From positions 1,137,560-1,201,559 of the forward strand of contig ML133383.1 of assembly GCA_003864495.1 (NCBI GenBank): a DNA stretch of 64,000 nt. Direction: 5' to 3'. Of the stretch, positions 1 to 12,100 are shown one piece after another. The DNA comes from Nemopilema nomurai. Taxonomy: Eukaryota > Cnidaria > Scyphozoa > Rhizostomeae > Rhizostomatidae. Under the pieces are notes generated by a model. It was not told where the DNA came from. It was given only the letters and a program-made list of their open reading frames with translations, and searched no databases. The translations under genes were made by a program, and so were the position numbers. Within the stretch, counting starts at the first letter, position 1, and each line of letters starts with the position of its first letter.

Positions 1-2377
1 CTTTAGTCTGGGATTTGCTTCAAGGTTTTTCCTAGAGTTCAGCAAAAGCCCTTTTTCTTTCATAAGAAGGTTTGTGTTTTCCGCAATGGCAAGAAATCGC
101 ATTTATCAAATGAGTTCTTTCGTTTTGAAGCTTTTGCTTTTTTAATATTTTTGGTTCTTGTTAAATCGGTTTTTTCCTTTAGAATCATACACATACTTTC
201 AAATTCCTTATCGATTCTAAGAAAAATAGTTAGCCCTGGTAGAAATCTTTTTTGCAGACAATGTAGTTTGTTTTGCTTTTCGGAAATTTTTTGTGCTTTT
301 CAAATTCTCTTTCATATTTTCAAAGTTCTCTTGAAACATTGACACATTTCAGTTTTAAGATACTGTTACATCATTCGGAGAGTAATTGAAGAGAATCATT
401 CTACCTTAGTAAGTAAGTTTTCCTATTTTAAACTAAACTACCAGATTTCTTTATCTTTTTCATAAAAAGCGAGAAGATATCAAATTGATCTAGGAGAATC
501 CTTTTCAGAAAGACGCTTTGTGAATTGAGAATTGCCTTAGAATTTATCTTTAAAAGATCTTGCCCTTTATGTGAATCTGTTATTAAACTAATCGAACATA
601 ATTGTCCATAATTGTCCATAATTGTCTGATGTTATGATTTCGCTGTCTCAGTTACAGTAAACTATGACACTTATTTAGACATTATTTTTCATTGATCCTC
701 CATCCTGTAGTAGGGTTTTGCAAGAGTGCATTTAAAGAACTCCAACAAAGACATTCTGATGAGTGGCATTTAAGTTTCTTTTGTATTTGTTGTTGGTAAG
801 CTTATAAGCCTATATTTTTTTCAAAATTTCTCTCTTTTTTCCTTACTTACTCTTTTCACTATTTCAAGAAAACCACTTCGCTGTTCTTTTATGTCAGTTT
901 ATAAAGCCATTTGGAAAATTCTTGTATTTCTTTCCTGTCTTGTACGAAAATTGACATAAGAAGTAAATTATGCACAGTTTGTCATAATATTCTACGAGAA
1001 CGCTATATGATTGGTCTAAAATTACGAAAGCAAATTCCACGGTTTTCTTTGTTTTGGAACAAAAGCATCCTCTTGGGTTTTCTATTTCTCTGCAAAGTTC
1101 TTTCGTATAGTAGATCTTTTTTAATTTATTCATTACAATATGTGCAGCCCCTATAAAACCTTGCTTATTTTCTTTGCTAACAAACACAATAGCATGTTGC
1201 AATATCACTATCTAATGAAACATACGCTGTGAAAAAGACAGGTCTTGATAATGTATTTCTTTTTGGTTTTTTGGTTATGGTTTGGAAATGTTTTATATTC
1301 AATTCACATGCCATTGATAACACACTAACATATATAGGATTGAAATTAGATATACATTTTCTCTTTAACTCATTGACAGAATATTCCAGTCTGGTCAGAA
1401 AAAGGTGGTTGTGCAGATGAGAAAGTGCATCGAGTTATCGGCCTGGTGAGTCATTTTTTTATATCATTATCTAATTCTGACTTGAAACAAAAATTCTTGC
1501 GATTTGAAAAAAAAATGAAATTGAGTGTCACCTTAAACGAAGCCAATAATCATTCTTCTATTTAGGCTTATAAAAAGCTGTCTTATTTTGCAACTTGAGC
1601 AAAGGAGTCCTAGTCGCCTTCCAATATTCATTTACGAAATTTGGATTCGTGAGAAAAGAGACATTTCTTTCTGCTTCGAGAAATTCCAAAACTGTGCTTA
1701 ACTGATTTAAAATCGCCAAAGGTGTTTTGAGATACCAAAAACGTGAATGTTTAATTGCATTGAGATTTGATTTGATAAAAAGTTTGACAACTAAACACGG
1801 CTTTCACTAGCAAAATAAATAAATGAAATGTTCAAAAATGTTAATAATATCAAAGAAAATTTACAACGAAATTTTCTACAAAAGAACGCAATGACTTCCA
1901 GACGGAAAATAAATGAAAGGTATGACATTCAAAAGATACATCAAAAAATTCTAGAAAAGACTCTCGCTTATTCGCTATCTATGTTATTAAACTTAATTTG
2001 AATAAGGCGAATGAATATTGCGAAACTTTTTCTAGTAGGCTGAACATTTGTATCTCTTTAACTAAAAGTAAAGAGAAAAATGCCCTTTTAATAAAGACTA
2101 AGGTATGAAATCGGAATTATTCAGTTAAGGGTGAAAAATTGCGAAATCTTGCTACAAATTCTAATAGAAAAGGTTCAAGAATCACAAATTCAACAATAAT
2201 TAGTCATTTGAAAAACTCAGACGAATTTTTTGAAAATCAGTGCTTTAGCATGCTACAAATCCTTAGGAACATCACTTGTATTTGTGAATTTCTTGAAACC
2301 TAGTCAATTCTAAACGTTTGTGTCATTCTCAATCAAAATCTGTCAAAATAAAAGCATCTTGATTGCCTATTAATAAA
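1..2377. other. Non-coding stretch, no gene recognised
   Basis: AT-rich sequence. The open frames here are short (63-104 codons), lack recognisable domains and overlap on both strands. I see no convincing exon with splice sites, no RNA gene and no clear repeat. Confidence 0.5.
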
Positions 2378-2498
2378 TCCTAATTTTCACAAGTCATGGA
2401 TTGGTGATGTTGGAGGTTTGAGGCTTTGAGGTGGTTGGTTTGTTGGTCGTGGTTGTTGGAACGGTTTTGCTTGGGAACCATGACTGTGAAAATTAGGA
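2378..2498. mobile_element. Small terminal-inverted-repeat element (MITE-like)
   Basis: About 22 bp at 2378-2399 (beginning TCCTAATTTTCAC, ending GTCATGG) recur as the reverse complement at 2478-2498, with a one-base length difference. The roughly 78 bp between them are G/T-rich (TTGGTGATG, GTGGTTGGTTTG). There is no coding capacity, so any such element would be non-autonomous. No obvious target-site duplication is seen. Confidence 0.55.
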
Positions 2499-4403
2499 CT
2501 AATGCAATCATTTTGCGTTCAACTCAATGTTTCTCTGTTTTTTTTCTGATGCGATAAAAGACCTGCAACATGAACCTTGTACTTTCTTCGTACTAAGTTG
2601 CAAAAGGATGGTATTTAAAAAAATTTAAGCTTCTAAGAGGTGTATGAATCGCCGAAAGGACAAGTACCTTTTCTAAAATAAATCGTCATCAATTCAGATT
2701 TTTTGAGTCATTGCAGAAAAACTTAGATCTTAAATACAGCAAGGGCAAGAAAAAACAAACGTTTGCTTAATTTTTCTCTTAAATTTTTTGTGTTTATCAA
2801 AGTGTAGGAGGTAAATGCAGACTTGTACTCATAAAACGTGCGTATTTCAATGGTTTTCTGGTAAGGTAGTTGTTAACAGACCTAAAAATTCCCAAGAGAA
2901 TATTTGTGCACGGGAAAGTGCCGAACAGGAATAGAACAAAAGCTTTCGGTTGAAGTAGCTTGGAATACAAAAGCCCATTGTATGTGGATGACATCACACA
3001 ATAGAGAAGTACCTTTGAGACAAGCATTGTTGCACCAAAGAAAAGATCATGTTTCGAGTCAAGTTCATTTCTAGTAGAAGTCAGTGTTCTTTAAAAGGTG
3101 CTTCATCAAACAAATTGGCAAAGCTGCCTACAATCTCTTTCGCTTCCTTTGTCATTCTCCGTGTGTTTGGTTGCTAAAAACCTGTCAATCGCAGAAATTC
3201 TCTGCTTATTTGAAAGCAAATTTGCAAGTTTTTGATGATAATAGGATGTTAGATATTGTTTATTCTTGAAGTCTACGGTCATTGATTTAAATCTCATGCC
3301 CTAGTCCGTTTTCAAATAGAAATGTTTGGAATTAGCAAACGGGCAGAACACTTTCTGCACGGAGACCATGCTCCCAAGTGTAACTAAACGCAAAGTTGTA
3401 CGTGCATTTGCATCGCATAGTCAGGACAATAGACTTTCTTCGGGCCTTTCGACAAGGCTTCTTTATTTCTAGAAGAGGAATGTTGATTAATGATTCAACT
3501 TTACTTGCAATAGGTATCGTTGTTGTTCTGCTTCAGTTCTATTTTTCCATGACATTTGTGAGCCAAGCAATACTAATCGACATTCCTACTTCGATTTTGC
3601 TGCCTTCCTCTTCGTTTTTTCAGCTTGACGCAGCCTGAACACAAGAAGACCCAGATGCATTGTGCAAGTGAAGAAAGAGTCAAGAAGATTAATGAACATT
3701 TTCAAGAACATTTTGCATATAAAATAACAAGAAATATTCTTAGTTTCGTACTGGAGCCTTCTCGCACCTTTGGATAACTTTCCCATTACAGTAGGTTTCG
3801 TTTCCCAAGCTGACCTAAGCCCTACTAGACTAAGTTGAACAGGTTGTCAGTTATTCTCACGCAAAGATACAAGTCGATAGTCAAAATACAACCTCCTTAG
3901 AATATAAATTTAATTCTTGCTCATAACTGTAGGAACGAAAAAGGGCGTTTATACTCTAAGAAAGAAAGAATTGGCACTTAGATTAATGATTAAGAACCCC
4001 AGTCATAGCAAGGTAGCTGTGTGACCTCTAGAGTAATAGTTATCTTATGATTAATTTTGCTAGTTATCTATTTCATAGGGAGTTTCTCTTTTCTGATCCC
4101 CATAGATAAATAATAAGCAGACGTATAGCTAGAACCTGTTGTCCCTCACCCTTAGTTTCATAGGACAAGAAGTATAAACGAGCCCCTTAGAAAGATTTCC
4201 AACGTTTTGTTTCCTTCATCGCCCGATAATCGTGGGAAGGCTCCATCTTATTTTATCCTTAATGTCGAGTAATGGAAGAAGCAATGATACGGTTTTCCCT
4301 ACGAATGGATGCGAGCAAGGCGCCTGTTTGCATCTGCTTTTAGGGTCAGCCGTTTCATTTTTCTTTCAACTTAGTTTATTCGTTGTAGTTAATTTGTAGT
4401 TTG
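2499..4403. other. Non-coding stretch, no gene recognised
   Basis: Short overlapping open frames on both strands only. No domain, splice-supported exon or tandem repeat was recognised. Confidence 0.45.
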
Positions 4404-4671
4404 CTTAGGAGACTGTTTTCGGTGTTGCGTTAGGGTTTTCGATAACACGGCGTTTTAATCAGAGGGTTTTCAAGAGGGCCTTCTTCTTGTTCACCCTTTG
4501 CTTAAAACGTCACTTTATCAAAACCCCTAACACAACATTGAAGGGATTTCCTTAGCACGGTGTTTTAATCAGAGGGTTAACAAGGGGGACTTCTCTTCCC
4601 TCTTGTTAACCCTTTGCTTAAAACACCATGCTAAGGCAAACCCCGCTCGAAAATAGTCTCCTGTCTTCTTA
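4404..4671. mobile_element. Foldback/MITE-like element with two internal hairpins
   Basis: Outer inverted repeats are AGGAGACTGTTTTCGG near 4407-4422 and its near reverse complement near 4646-4664. Inside are two consecutive long imperfect palindromes: 4424-4476 pairs with 4487-4537, and 4540-4589 pairs with 4597-4644. The two hairpins resemble each other (shared GTTTTAATCAGAGGGTT arm and CCCTTTGCTTAAAAC return arm), so a hairpin unit was probably duplicated. No open frame lies inside. A non-autonomous foldback DNA transposon is the likeliest reading. Confidence 0.7.
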
Positions 4672-4739
4672 GGTAGGTAGGCACTAAAATTGTACGTAGA
4701 GTAAGATCGCTTGAATGAAGTGGAGAAAAATCAAACTGA

Positions 4740-5090
4740 ATTGCTACCTGACCCCCGTCTTTCCACAGCCTCAAGAGGCTACTAGCCCCCCGTCAATGAG
4801 GCCAAAATGTAGGCTTTTGATTGGCTCAAAAACAATAAAATAGACAATGGCAAAATACTGAACTCTGATTGGTCAATAAACAATAGCGGCCCCTTGGCGG
4901 CCAAGAGCTACTCAAAAACATGATATATACAGGTGACGGCTCCTGCCCGCAGCCACCAAAAAGGCTCAAATGAAGCAATCTGATTGGCTTAAAACAATGA
5001 CCTGTCAATCATTCCGGTTTTGAGCCGCAAATCAGCTAGCCACCGTCAGGCGGCCAAGACCGCCAGGTAAAACAATGGGGAAACAAAAGA
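4740..5090. other. GC-richer island with three ATTGG boxes
   Basis: This stretch is noticeably more GC-rich than its surroundings. It carries three copies of a GATTGG motif (near 4819, 4868 and 4981), the core of inverted CCAAT boxes, plus several GGCGGCCAAG-type blocks. It could be promoter-like or part of a repeat. No transcript start or adjoining gene can be shown. Confidence 0.3.
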
Positions 5091-5261
5091 TTGACTTGGA
5101 GAAAAATTGAATGGAAAATTGAATAGAAAAGTCTTTTGAAAAGCCATTGAATTTTTCTTTGAAATGACAATAGAAAAGCTTTATGATACTCAAAAGAATT
5201 CTGAAGTCAAACTATTGTTTCTTCATTTTGAATACAAAAGACTGTGACTATAATACAATGC

Positions 5262-5700
5262 GATACGGGGGGCAATTGAATAGAATTTAGAATAAAATAC
5301 AATAGAGTATGGGGGGACAATTCAAAAGATTCTAAATGATAAGACAAAAGAAAACGGGGGGAAATTCAATAGAATTTTTTTCGAAGTACAATGAGATATC
5401 GGGGGGCAATTCAAAAGATTCTAAATGATAAGACAAAAGAAAACGGGGGGAAATTCAATGGAGTTTTTTTCGAAGTACAATGAGATATCGGGGGGCAATT
5501 CAAAAGATTCTAAATGATCAGACAAAAGAAAACGGGGGAAAATTCAAAGGATTTTTTCTCCAATTATAATGAACTGTCGAAGGGCACTTCAAAATATTCT
5601 AAGTAATTAAACAAAAGAAATACTGGGGGAAGTTCAATGGATTTCTTGCAAAATAAAATGAAATACAGGGCAATAGAGTATTGGGGGAAAGCAATTTAGC
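5262..5700. repeat. 89-bp minisatellite with regular G runs
   Basis: A tandem array with a unit of about 89 bp. Each unit is made of two related halves of 44-45 bp that both begin with a run of about six G, followed by (C/A)AATTCAA. The central units (about 5310-5560) are nearly identical; the units toward 5700 are degenerate with shorter G runs. All G runs are on the plus strand. Confidence 0.85.
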
Positions 5701-5931
5701 AGGTTGTAAACTTAAGTAAAATTATTAAGTCACACAATTTTGGATTCGGAAAAATGATTAAGTGATTCGCTAAATCTTAAGTGTACACTGTTACCATAAC
5801 TATTGGGAAGCGGTTCATTAACACAAATATTATTTTTCGGTCCATTCCACGTGGGCGTAGTTTCATCTTTTCAACATAAGAAAATGCTTTTAAATTCTTA
5901 AGCAGAGTTATCGAGAGGAAAAATTCAAGAG

Positions 5932-6149
5932 CTACGGTAAAGTGTGTTGGAGATGCACAATGTAAATTCTGTATACACTAGTACAAGCGATGCTAACTAG
6001 GTTAATCAAACGTTTCTTTTTTAGAAAGTCATATACACAACTGGTAATGTCCTCAGCTCGAGATTCGTCTTCTTCGGTGCATCTGAGTTGTTCGTCTTGG
6101 TAGAGCACAGCAATTGAAGGCATATGTACCTGAGTAAAATTATGAAAAG
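5932..6149 (-). CDS. Possible exon of an unidentified gene
   Basis: An open frame follows a good acceptor (pyrimidine-rich tract ending TTTTACTCAG just above 6149) and reads VHMPSIAVLYQDEQ..., an acidic segment, then DFLKKK. It stops at 5932. A short upstream ATG exon at 6614-6702 (MAGCDIDLRPLIKNF...) ends in a GTAAGT donor but has a stop a few bases before the donor, so the two do not join cleanly. I do not recognise the protein. It could be a chance open frame. Confidence 0.2.
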
Positions 6150-6702
6150 CGTTCAGATGGTACATGCGACTCACAAATGCTCATAAAAGCAAGAAGAAGT
6201 CAAATGGACGAAGAAATGAATTCTTATTATGAGGGACTCGGGTAACCAGTCTACGAGACCTCGTCAGACAAAATGCGTAGAAACATTTGAAAATTGTTTG
6301 CAAAAGACAAAAAGGAACAATTCATAAGAAAATATCAGGGGCACGTTGCCCCCTAAGCTTGGGTAACCTGATGCTTGGGTAAGACGTCTATTTGCAAATT
6401 TAGATAAGACGCGGTTGCTTAAAAATCCGATAGAATGGAGTCTTGTCAAGCAAAGCTTAATGTTAAGAACGAAATGAAATCAAAATAAATCGTAAGTGAA
6501 GGCCTAGATGCCACGAAACACGTTCTGCCTTCATAGCATTGGGTTGAAAAATGCAGCTCAGCTTTCTGTAAGCTCGAAATAATGTTGAATTAAGAATATA
6601 ACAATTAACTTACGTTTATAGAGGGTTATCTCCTTCAAGACGTGAGAAAGACTCCATAAAATTCTTGATTAAAGGCCGTAAATCGATGTCACAGCCAGCC
6701 AT

Positions 6703-7928
6703 TTTGATCGAATAACTCAGACCACGCTTTCAGGTGTGAAAACCTTTTGTCCTGATTTCAAAAGAAGGAGCCAGCATCTGAAAAAGAATCACAGTGAAAA
6801 CAGTTCGCTTTGAAGCACTGGGGGAGTTTTGGTTATGATGCAAAATTCTAGTTGCAGTTAAACGATAAGAAATTTTACTACCTTGAAACTAAGACTTATT
6901 ATTTTGGAAATGTTAGAAGAGCTAAGTACCAGATCCAGTAATGGAATAAGGAAATAAGGAGTAAAGGAGATTCAATTGCTCTTCCAAATTAAAATTCAAA
7001 GGTAGAAAGCATGCCAGGGTGTATGTGTGTGGCATTGGCCGGTAATGGTATATAAAGGGTACTAGCCACGACTTACATAAGATACATGAAACGTGAGTAA
7101 ATCAAAAGCCCAATATTTTACAATACATAGAAAGTGCTTTGAGCTTTATGATTTGTGATTCAAGGCTTTTAAAAGAGGTCGAGGAAAACTAGAGGTGTGG
7201 TTAGAGTGTGGCACATACTATGCTGTTTATGACTGAGATAAAAAGGAGGGGGGAAACACTGGCAAAGGAGAAATCAGTTTATCAAAGCAGGGCTGGATTA
7301 TCGATCTTGTTTAAAAAGCCGATACCTATTTTCACAGCAAGTGTGTACGTTATACAATAGGGGTACTTCTCATTCCTTCATCTTTATGAAGTGCATTTTT
7401 TAATTTCTCTGAAAACTGTTTGGGGAAACTTTTTTACTAACAGACGCACTACAGTAGAAGACAAACTTTTGCTCCATTGCCTACCTTGTGGAAAGTATGC
7501 CTGTTCCATCAGAGGCATGACGGTTCTGAGATGTTGTTGTCTTCAAGGGCAAAGCATCTTCACAAAGTCTCTCTTGGTGTTACATCAAAGTTTCAGCAAC
7601 TGCTCTGGAGGACGAGTCTGTCCATTTCTATATAATCAAAATACAGATATCGTACATTAAATTTGATTAGAATACCATTATAGAGAAATTGGAAACTATC
7701 AAATAGAAGTATCATATAACTTTATAGCTTTGAATATATGAAGTTTGTGCTGTAGTTCTTCTGTCCCACAGGGCTCAGTATGTTTCATAGCATTTTTTTT
7801 AAGGAATTCGAACTAGTGGGGAAATTTTATAAAAAGGGCCACAAGAAACTGGAAAACGTTATGTGACCACGCTCTGCAGACACATGCACAAAGTAGACTA
7901 TGTCTATTGCACGTTGACAGTTTTAAAA
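6703..7928. other. Non-coding stretch, no gene recognised
   Basis: One 89-codon plus-strand open frame (7391-7660) is present, but it has no recognisable domain, is cysteine-rich without a spacing pattern, and has no supporting splice sites. Nothing else is seen. Confidence 0.4.
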
Positions 7929-9103
7929 TTATACTTTCTTTACTAAAACAGGTAAACCTTTAAAAAAACAAAGAGTGTTAAAGAGTGCCATTTTTTTCCT
8001 GAAAAACTTTTTAATAAAGGCCCTGTCTCTGTAAAGTTTGTCGCACGGATGCCTGTTACGTCGTTCCTTTATTCTCAAAAACTCAAAAACAGCTGGCCTT
8101 GGATCGTAAAATGCAGTACCCTTGCCATTTAAGGAAACATGCTTCACGCCATTAATTGTTTCCTGCTTCAAAGACGTTCTCCTCGCTGTTTTAATATTGT
8201 TATAATGCGAAACAGCTCTTTCAGTAGCCATGCTGTGTGGTGTCAGCGTCAAAAATGATGCAAAAAATTGTTTCATGACTCCTCGACTAGCTCGAGTCAT
8301 TTTTCGCAGTTTTAGAGCGTAGATTCTACCTGTATCTTCCAGAGCTATTCCCTTAATTTCAGAAATTTTGCTCCAAGATGCACAAACATCGCCAACAAAT
8401 TCTTCAAGAACTTCGTCTCCAAACTTCTGCGATATCAAATCTCTGCTAGAAATTCTTAAAAATTCTCCAACTCTCTAGCTATAAATTCTTTTGCAGATTT
8501 TGATTCCAGTACTTTTGTCAATTTGTTGATTGTTCCATCTTCTTCAATATTCATTCTTTCGTTCAGGAAATTAATGGCAGATTGCACAATTTCAACCTCA
8601 ACTGCATCATTGTTTCTTCTCATTGATGTTACAAACTGGTTGTTTATTTGCCTTAAACTTTCATTTTCTTCTCTACTTAATTGTAAATTGTGTAAGTAAT
8701 GTTCCTCTATTCCGCTGGGTACGGGCATTTATTTCATGATTATGAGATTTCAGATCGTAAAATGAGGTCGCACGTCTCAAAAAAATTTTTCCGATAAAAG
8801 TAGCCAGCCAATGCTCAGTTTTTTACTTCTGTATCAAACAGTGTCATCTTTAGTACTGAATTTCTTAAATGGATCATCATCCATTTCATTTTGCTTGTTG
8901 GCCGGGAATTGCACTAATTCATAAGTCGGTTGAGCTGGAACAGTTTCTTGGGTAAGATTCGTCTTTGCAGCTGAATTCCCAGCTTTCTGATTGCCAAACA
9001 TACCGAGCAGTGATTTCTGCCCTGGAGCTGAGGCGGCTGCGCTCAACGCTTTCTTCTTTTTCTCGATTCTTTTGTCATTGCCGCATTTCTGCTTTCTCTT
9101 CAT
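7929..9103 (-). pseudogene. Degenerate hAT-transposase-like remnant
   Basis: Three consecutive minus-strand open frames look like pieces of one element. The first (9103-8834) is a lysine-rich start (MKRKQKCGNDKR) followed by KSLLGMFG, similar in style to N-termini of transposase-derived animal proteins. The second (8728-8456) has coiled-coil-like character (ENESLRQINNQF). The third (about 8447-7929) ends with LTLTPHSMATERAVSHYNN followed by an RR..L..ET.NG segment, which resembles the C-terminal dimerisation region of hAT transposases. Frames two and three would join if a T run near 8455 were one base longer. I cannot find the catalytic core, so this appears internally deleted. Terminal repeats and an 8-bp target duplication were not located. 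Confidence 0.5.
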
Positions 9104-12100
9104 TGCTGATCAAGTTCACTCAAATCGTCAGAATGTTGAAACTTTTTTTATCTTATTTAAAAACATTTGGCTTGCTCATTTGAAGTTTTGCTTATGAGTA
9201 CGGGAATGTGGTAGTGAGTCACGCAGAGACACGTGAAAGTAGATAATGTCCGTTGTGACCTTCACACCGGAAAATAGACAGTGCCACTTTTGTAGACATT
9301 TTTGTCACCTACATACCATTTTCTAATCCTTAAAAGCGCTATTGGGTATGGTTCAAAAAAAAGAAAGAATAAAAACAGTTCAGATTTGTTGACACAAAAA
9401 CTATTTAGAGTATTTTTATCGAATGAGCCCAAACAACTGGGGAAGGTTTTGGGCCTGCTGGGAAAATTTCCCCAGTATTTGCACGTAAAGTGATAGTTAT
9501 GGGAAGTGTTTTGTCTGATATTCACTCATTAGGGGATACATTAAAGAAAAATTGAAGAAGCACACAAATAAGAATACCATTATTTATGAAAACAATATTG
9601 AAATACTTCTAAATAAATATAGAATATTCCTGAAAATAACCATTTTGTATCAAAATAATATTTTTATGATACTTGATCATAAAACAATTTTTACAAAAAA
9701 AGTATGGAGATAATCAAAATCTGTTGGAAAATAATCAGATGATTGTTTTATACTTCAAAATAGTATGAATAAATGAATGAAAAATGAATGAATGTACGAA
9801 TGAATGAATAAATGAATGATATTGGATTGTGAAGGCCTACCATGATGTTCCAATCTGACTTGATAAGCAAGTGTTTTTAAGTGTGCCAAAATATGCTCTG
9901 TTGATTACCCTAATTGCCTATTTCATAGGAGCATATCCATTGTAAGCTAATTTTATGGATAGCTTTATTTATCCAGTTTTTCATGTGAAAAGCTAAGCAC
10001 ATTTTCCAAGTTACATTTCCTAAATGGTAAATTCTTCTTGATGCTCAATCTTGGGACAACTTCTCTGGTGTAGGCGAACAATAAAGTTGTTACACAGATA
10101 GGGATCCAATATCAAAACCAAAATCTCAATTCCAGTGATGCATACACTGTTCTAAAAATGAAAAGTTTCAAACCAAGGAAGAAATAGAGTAAAATCCTTT
10201 CTGTTGATTCAACATATCATAGCTATGGGTACAATGGCACTTTTAATTTCAAGAAAAGTTCACAACATGCAAAATCAATGCAACAAAAAAACAAATACTC
10301 TTAGATTTTATTGACACTTAGCAAGCCAATTTAGATCCAAGCTAGAATGTAATCCAGAGTTATTGTAGAAATAAAATTGCATTTAAAAGAACTATACATG
10401 TGCATCTGTTATCTTCAAACATGGAATACAATCTTTATGATAATATGCAGAGCCAAATCATACCCTTCACATCAAAAAAACATCAATGAAACATTAAAAC
10501 ATCAGATCTTAAATGCTCCCATGATTGCTATTGTCTAATCAAAAACCCAATTAAAGTACCAATTCAACAATAATTTGATTAATCAACATATTTAGTGGCA
10601 AATAATACTCTATTGCTGTTTGTATAGATTCTGCTTGATATATTTATAGTGAGAAGAATGCAATCAATTTGCTTTTTCAGGTTCTGGTGAAAATGGTAGT
10701 GTCTTCAGTAACTTTAATAATTCCAACTTGCATTAGCATTTGGTCATTTTTTCGGCTGTTATGTAAGTAGATGGCAGTACAAGGTCTTTGGTTTTAATCA
10801 AACTACTTCACCCATCCGAACTAGAGTTGGTGTAGCTGTAATCTCCCTGAAAAGAGGTGATTACCAATCAAGATATTTTGACATGGGACTTGAGAACCAT
10901 TAAATATTTAAATTTTTTATTTCTTGCAATACCTGAACACAAATACAAATGCATGAATAGTTGTTTTATTCATAACTTTTTGATGAACAAATTTTCTGAT
11001 TTGATAAGAAATATATGGAATAGCTTTGTGGATAAGAAATCCTCTTGGGATAATTTCATTTGATATTACCAAACAGTTTCTGTCCATGGCTCTTACTAGA
11101 GTCAAAATATTATAGATTTATGTCTTGATCTGGCCTAAACACATGAACTTATCAAACATTTTCATTTTTCTATTTTTCAGTCGAATTGAAGGTTTCAACA
11201 AATGAATCCTAAGTAAATGATGAATATTAGAATCATCTTTGCCTTTAAAATTCTCACCAGGCTTAGATTTACTGACAATACTAAACGCATACAAAACGCA
11301 TCTATAGAAAGCTTACAGTTACTATGGAGTCAATAGAGGAGAGTTCAGGCATTGAAATGCTTTTGTTTTGATTTTTGTCTGTACTGGTGTAGGGTCTGAA
11401 GAAATGTTATTTAAAAATCAGGCTTTAAGAATCAGGCTTTAAAAACTTGGCAAGGAACAAATAAAACCTTCCCTGCGCATTTTGGGTTACGAAATTTACG
11501 ACTTCAACTTCAAACACAATATCAAGTTTGTTTCACTTTGGAATGGATACACAGTTCGGAATGGAATTGATACACACTTTGGAATGGAATTGTTTTCTTA
11601 GACGATGGCAACAACATCAATTCAGATTTGAATCATATTTTCTTTCGCGTGCAATGATAAATTAGATCAATGAATATATACGTCTTAAAAGTTAGACAGC
11701 AATAAACTTTTCCATACCTTGTGTTTTCCATCCGCTAGAAAACTCCGCCATTTTTGTTGTGGAAATTTCCAAACATCGCAATGCTTCATGGGATACCCTC
11801 CTGCTCATAATCCATACCCATCGTGTCACTGTATATTATATTTAATACTTCATTCATTCTCTTTTAATTGGGTTACCAAAACTGTCCCTGGTCTGAAATC
11901 GAGATATTCCTTGCCTTGCATTTTCCATGATTTCCACAAATCAAGCGGTTCTTTTACTTCGTACAGTACATTATGCCATGGGAATGACTGGAAAGTTGTT
12001 TATAGCCTGTCTTTTTCACATTTATTTAAGCATTCAGTTTTCTTGCTATATAGAAAGAACTTGTACACTCCCAACTATGAATAAAAAACATTTGGTTTAT

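Noticed and set aside
5262..5700. CRISPR-like array
   Set aside because: There are no short identical repeats separated by unique spacers; both halves of the 89-bp unit are repeated, and the genome is animal.
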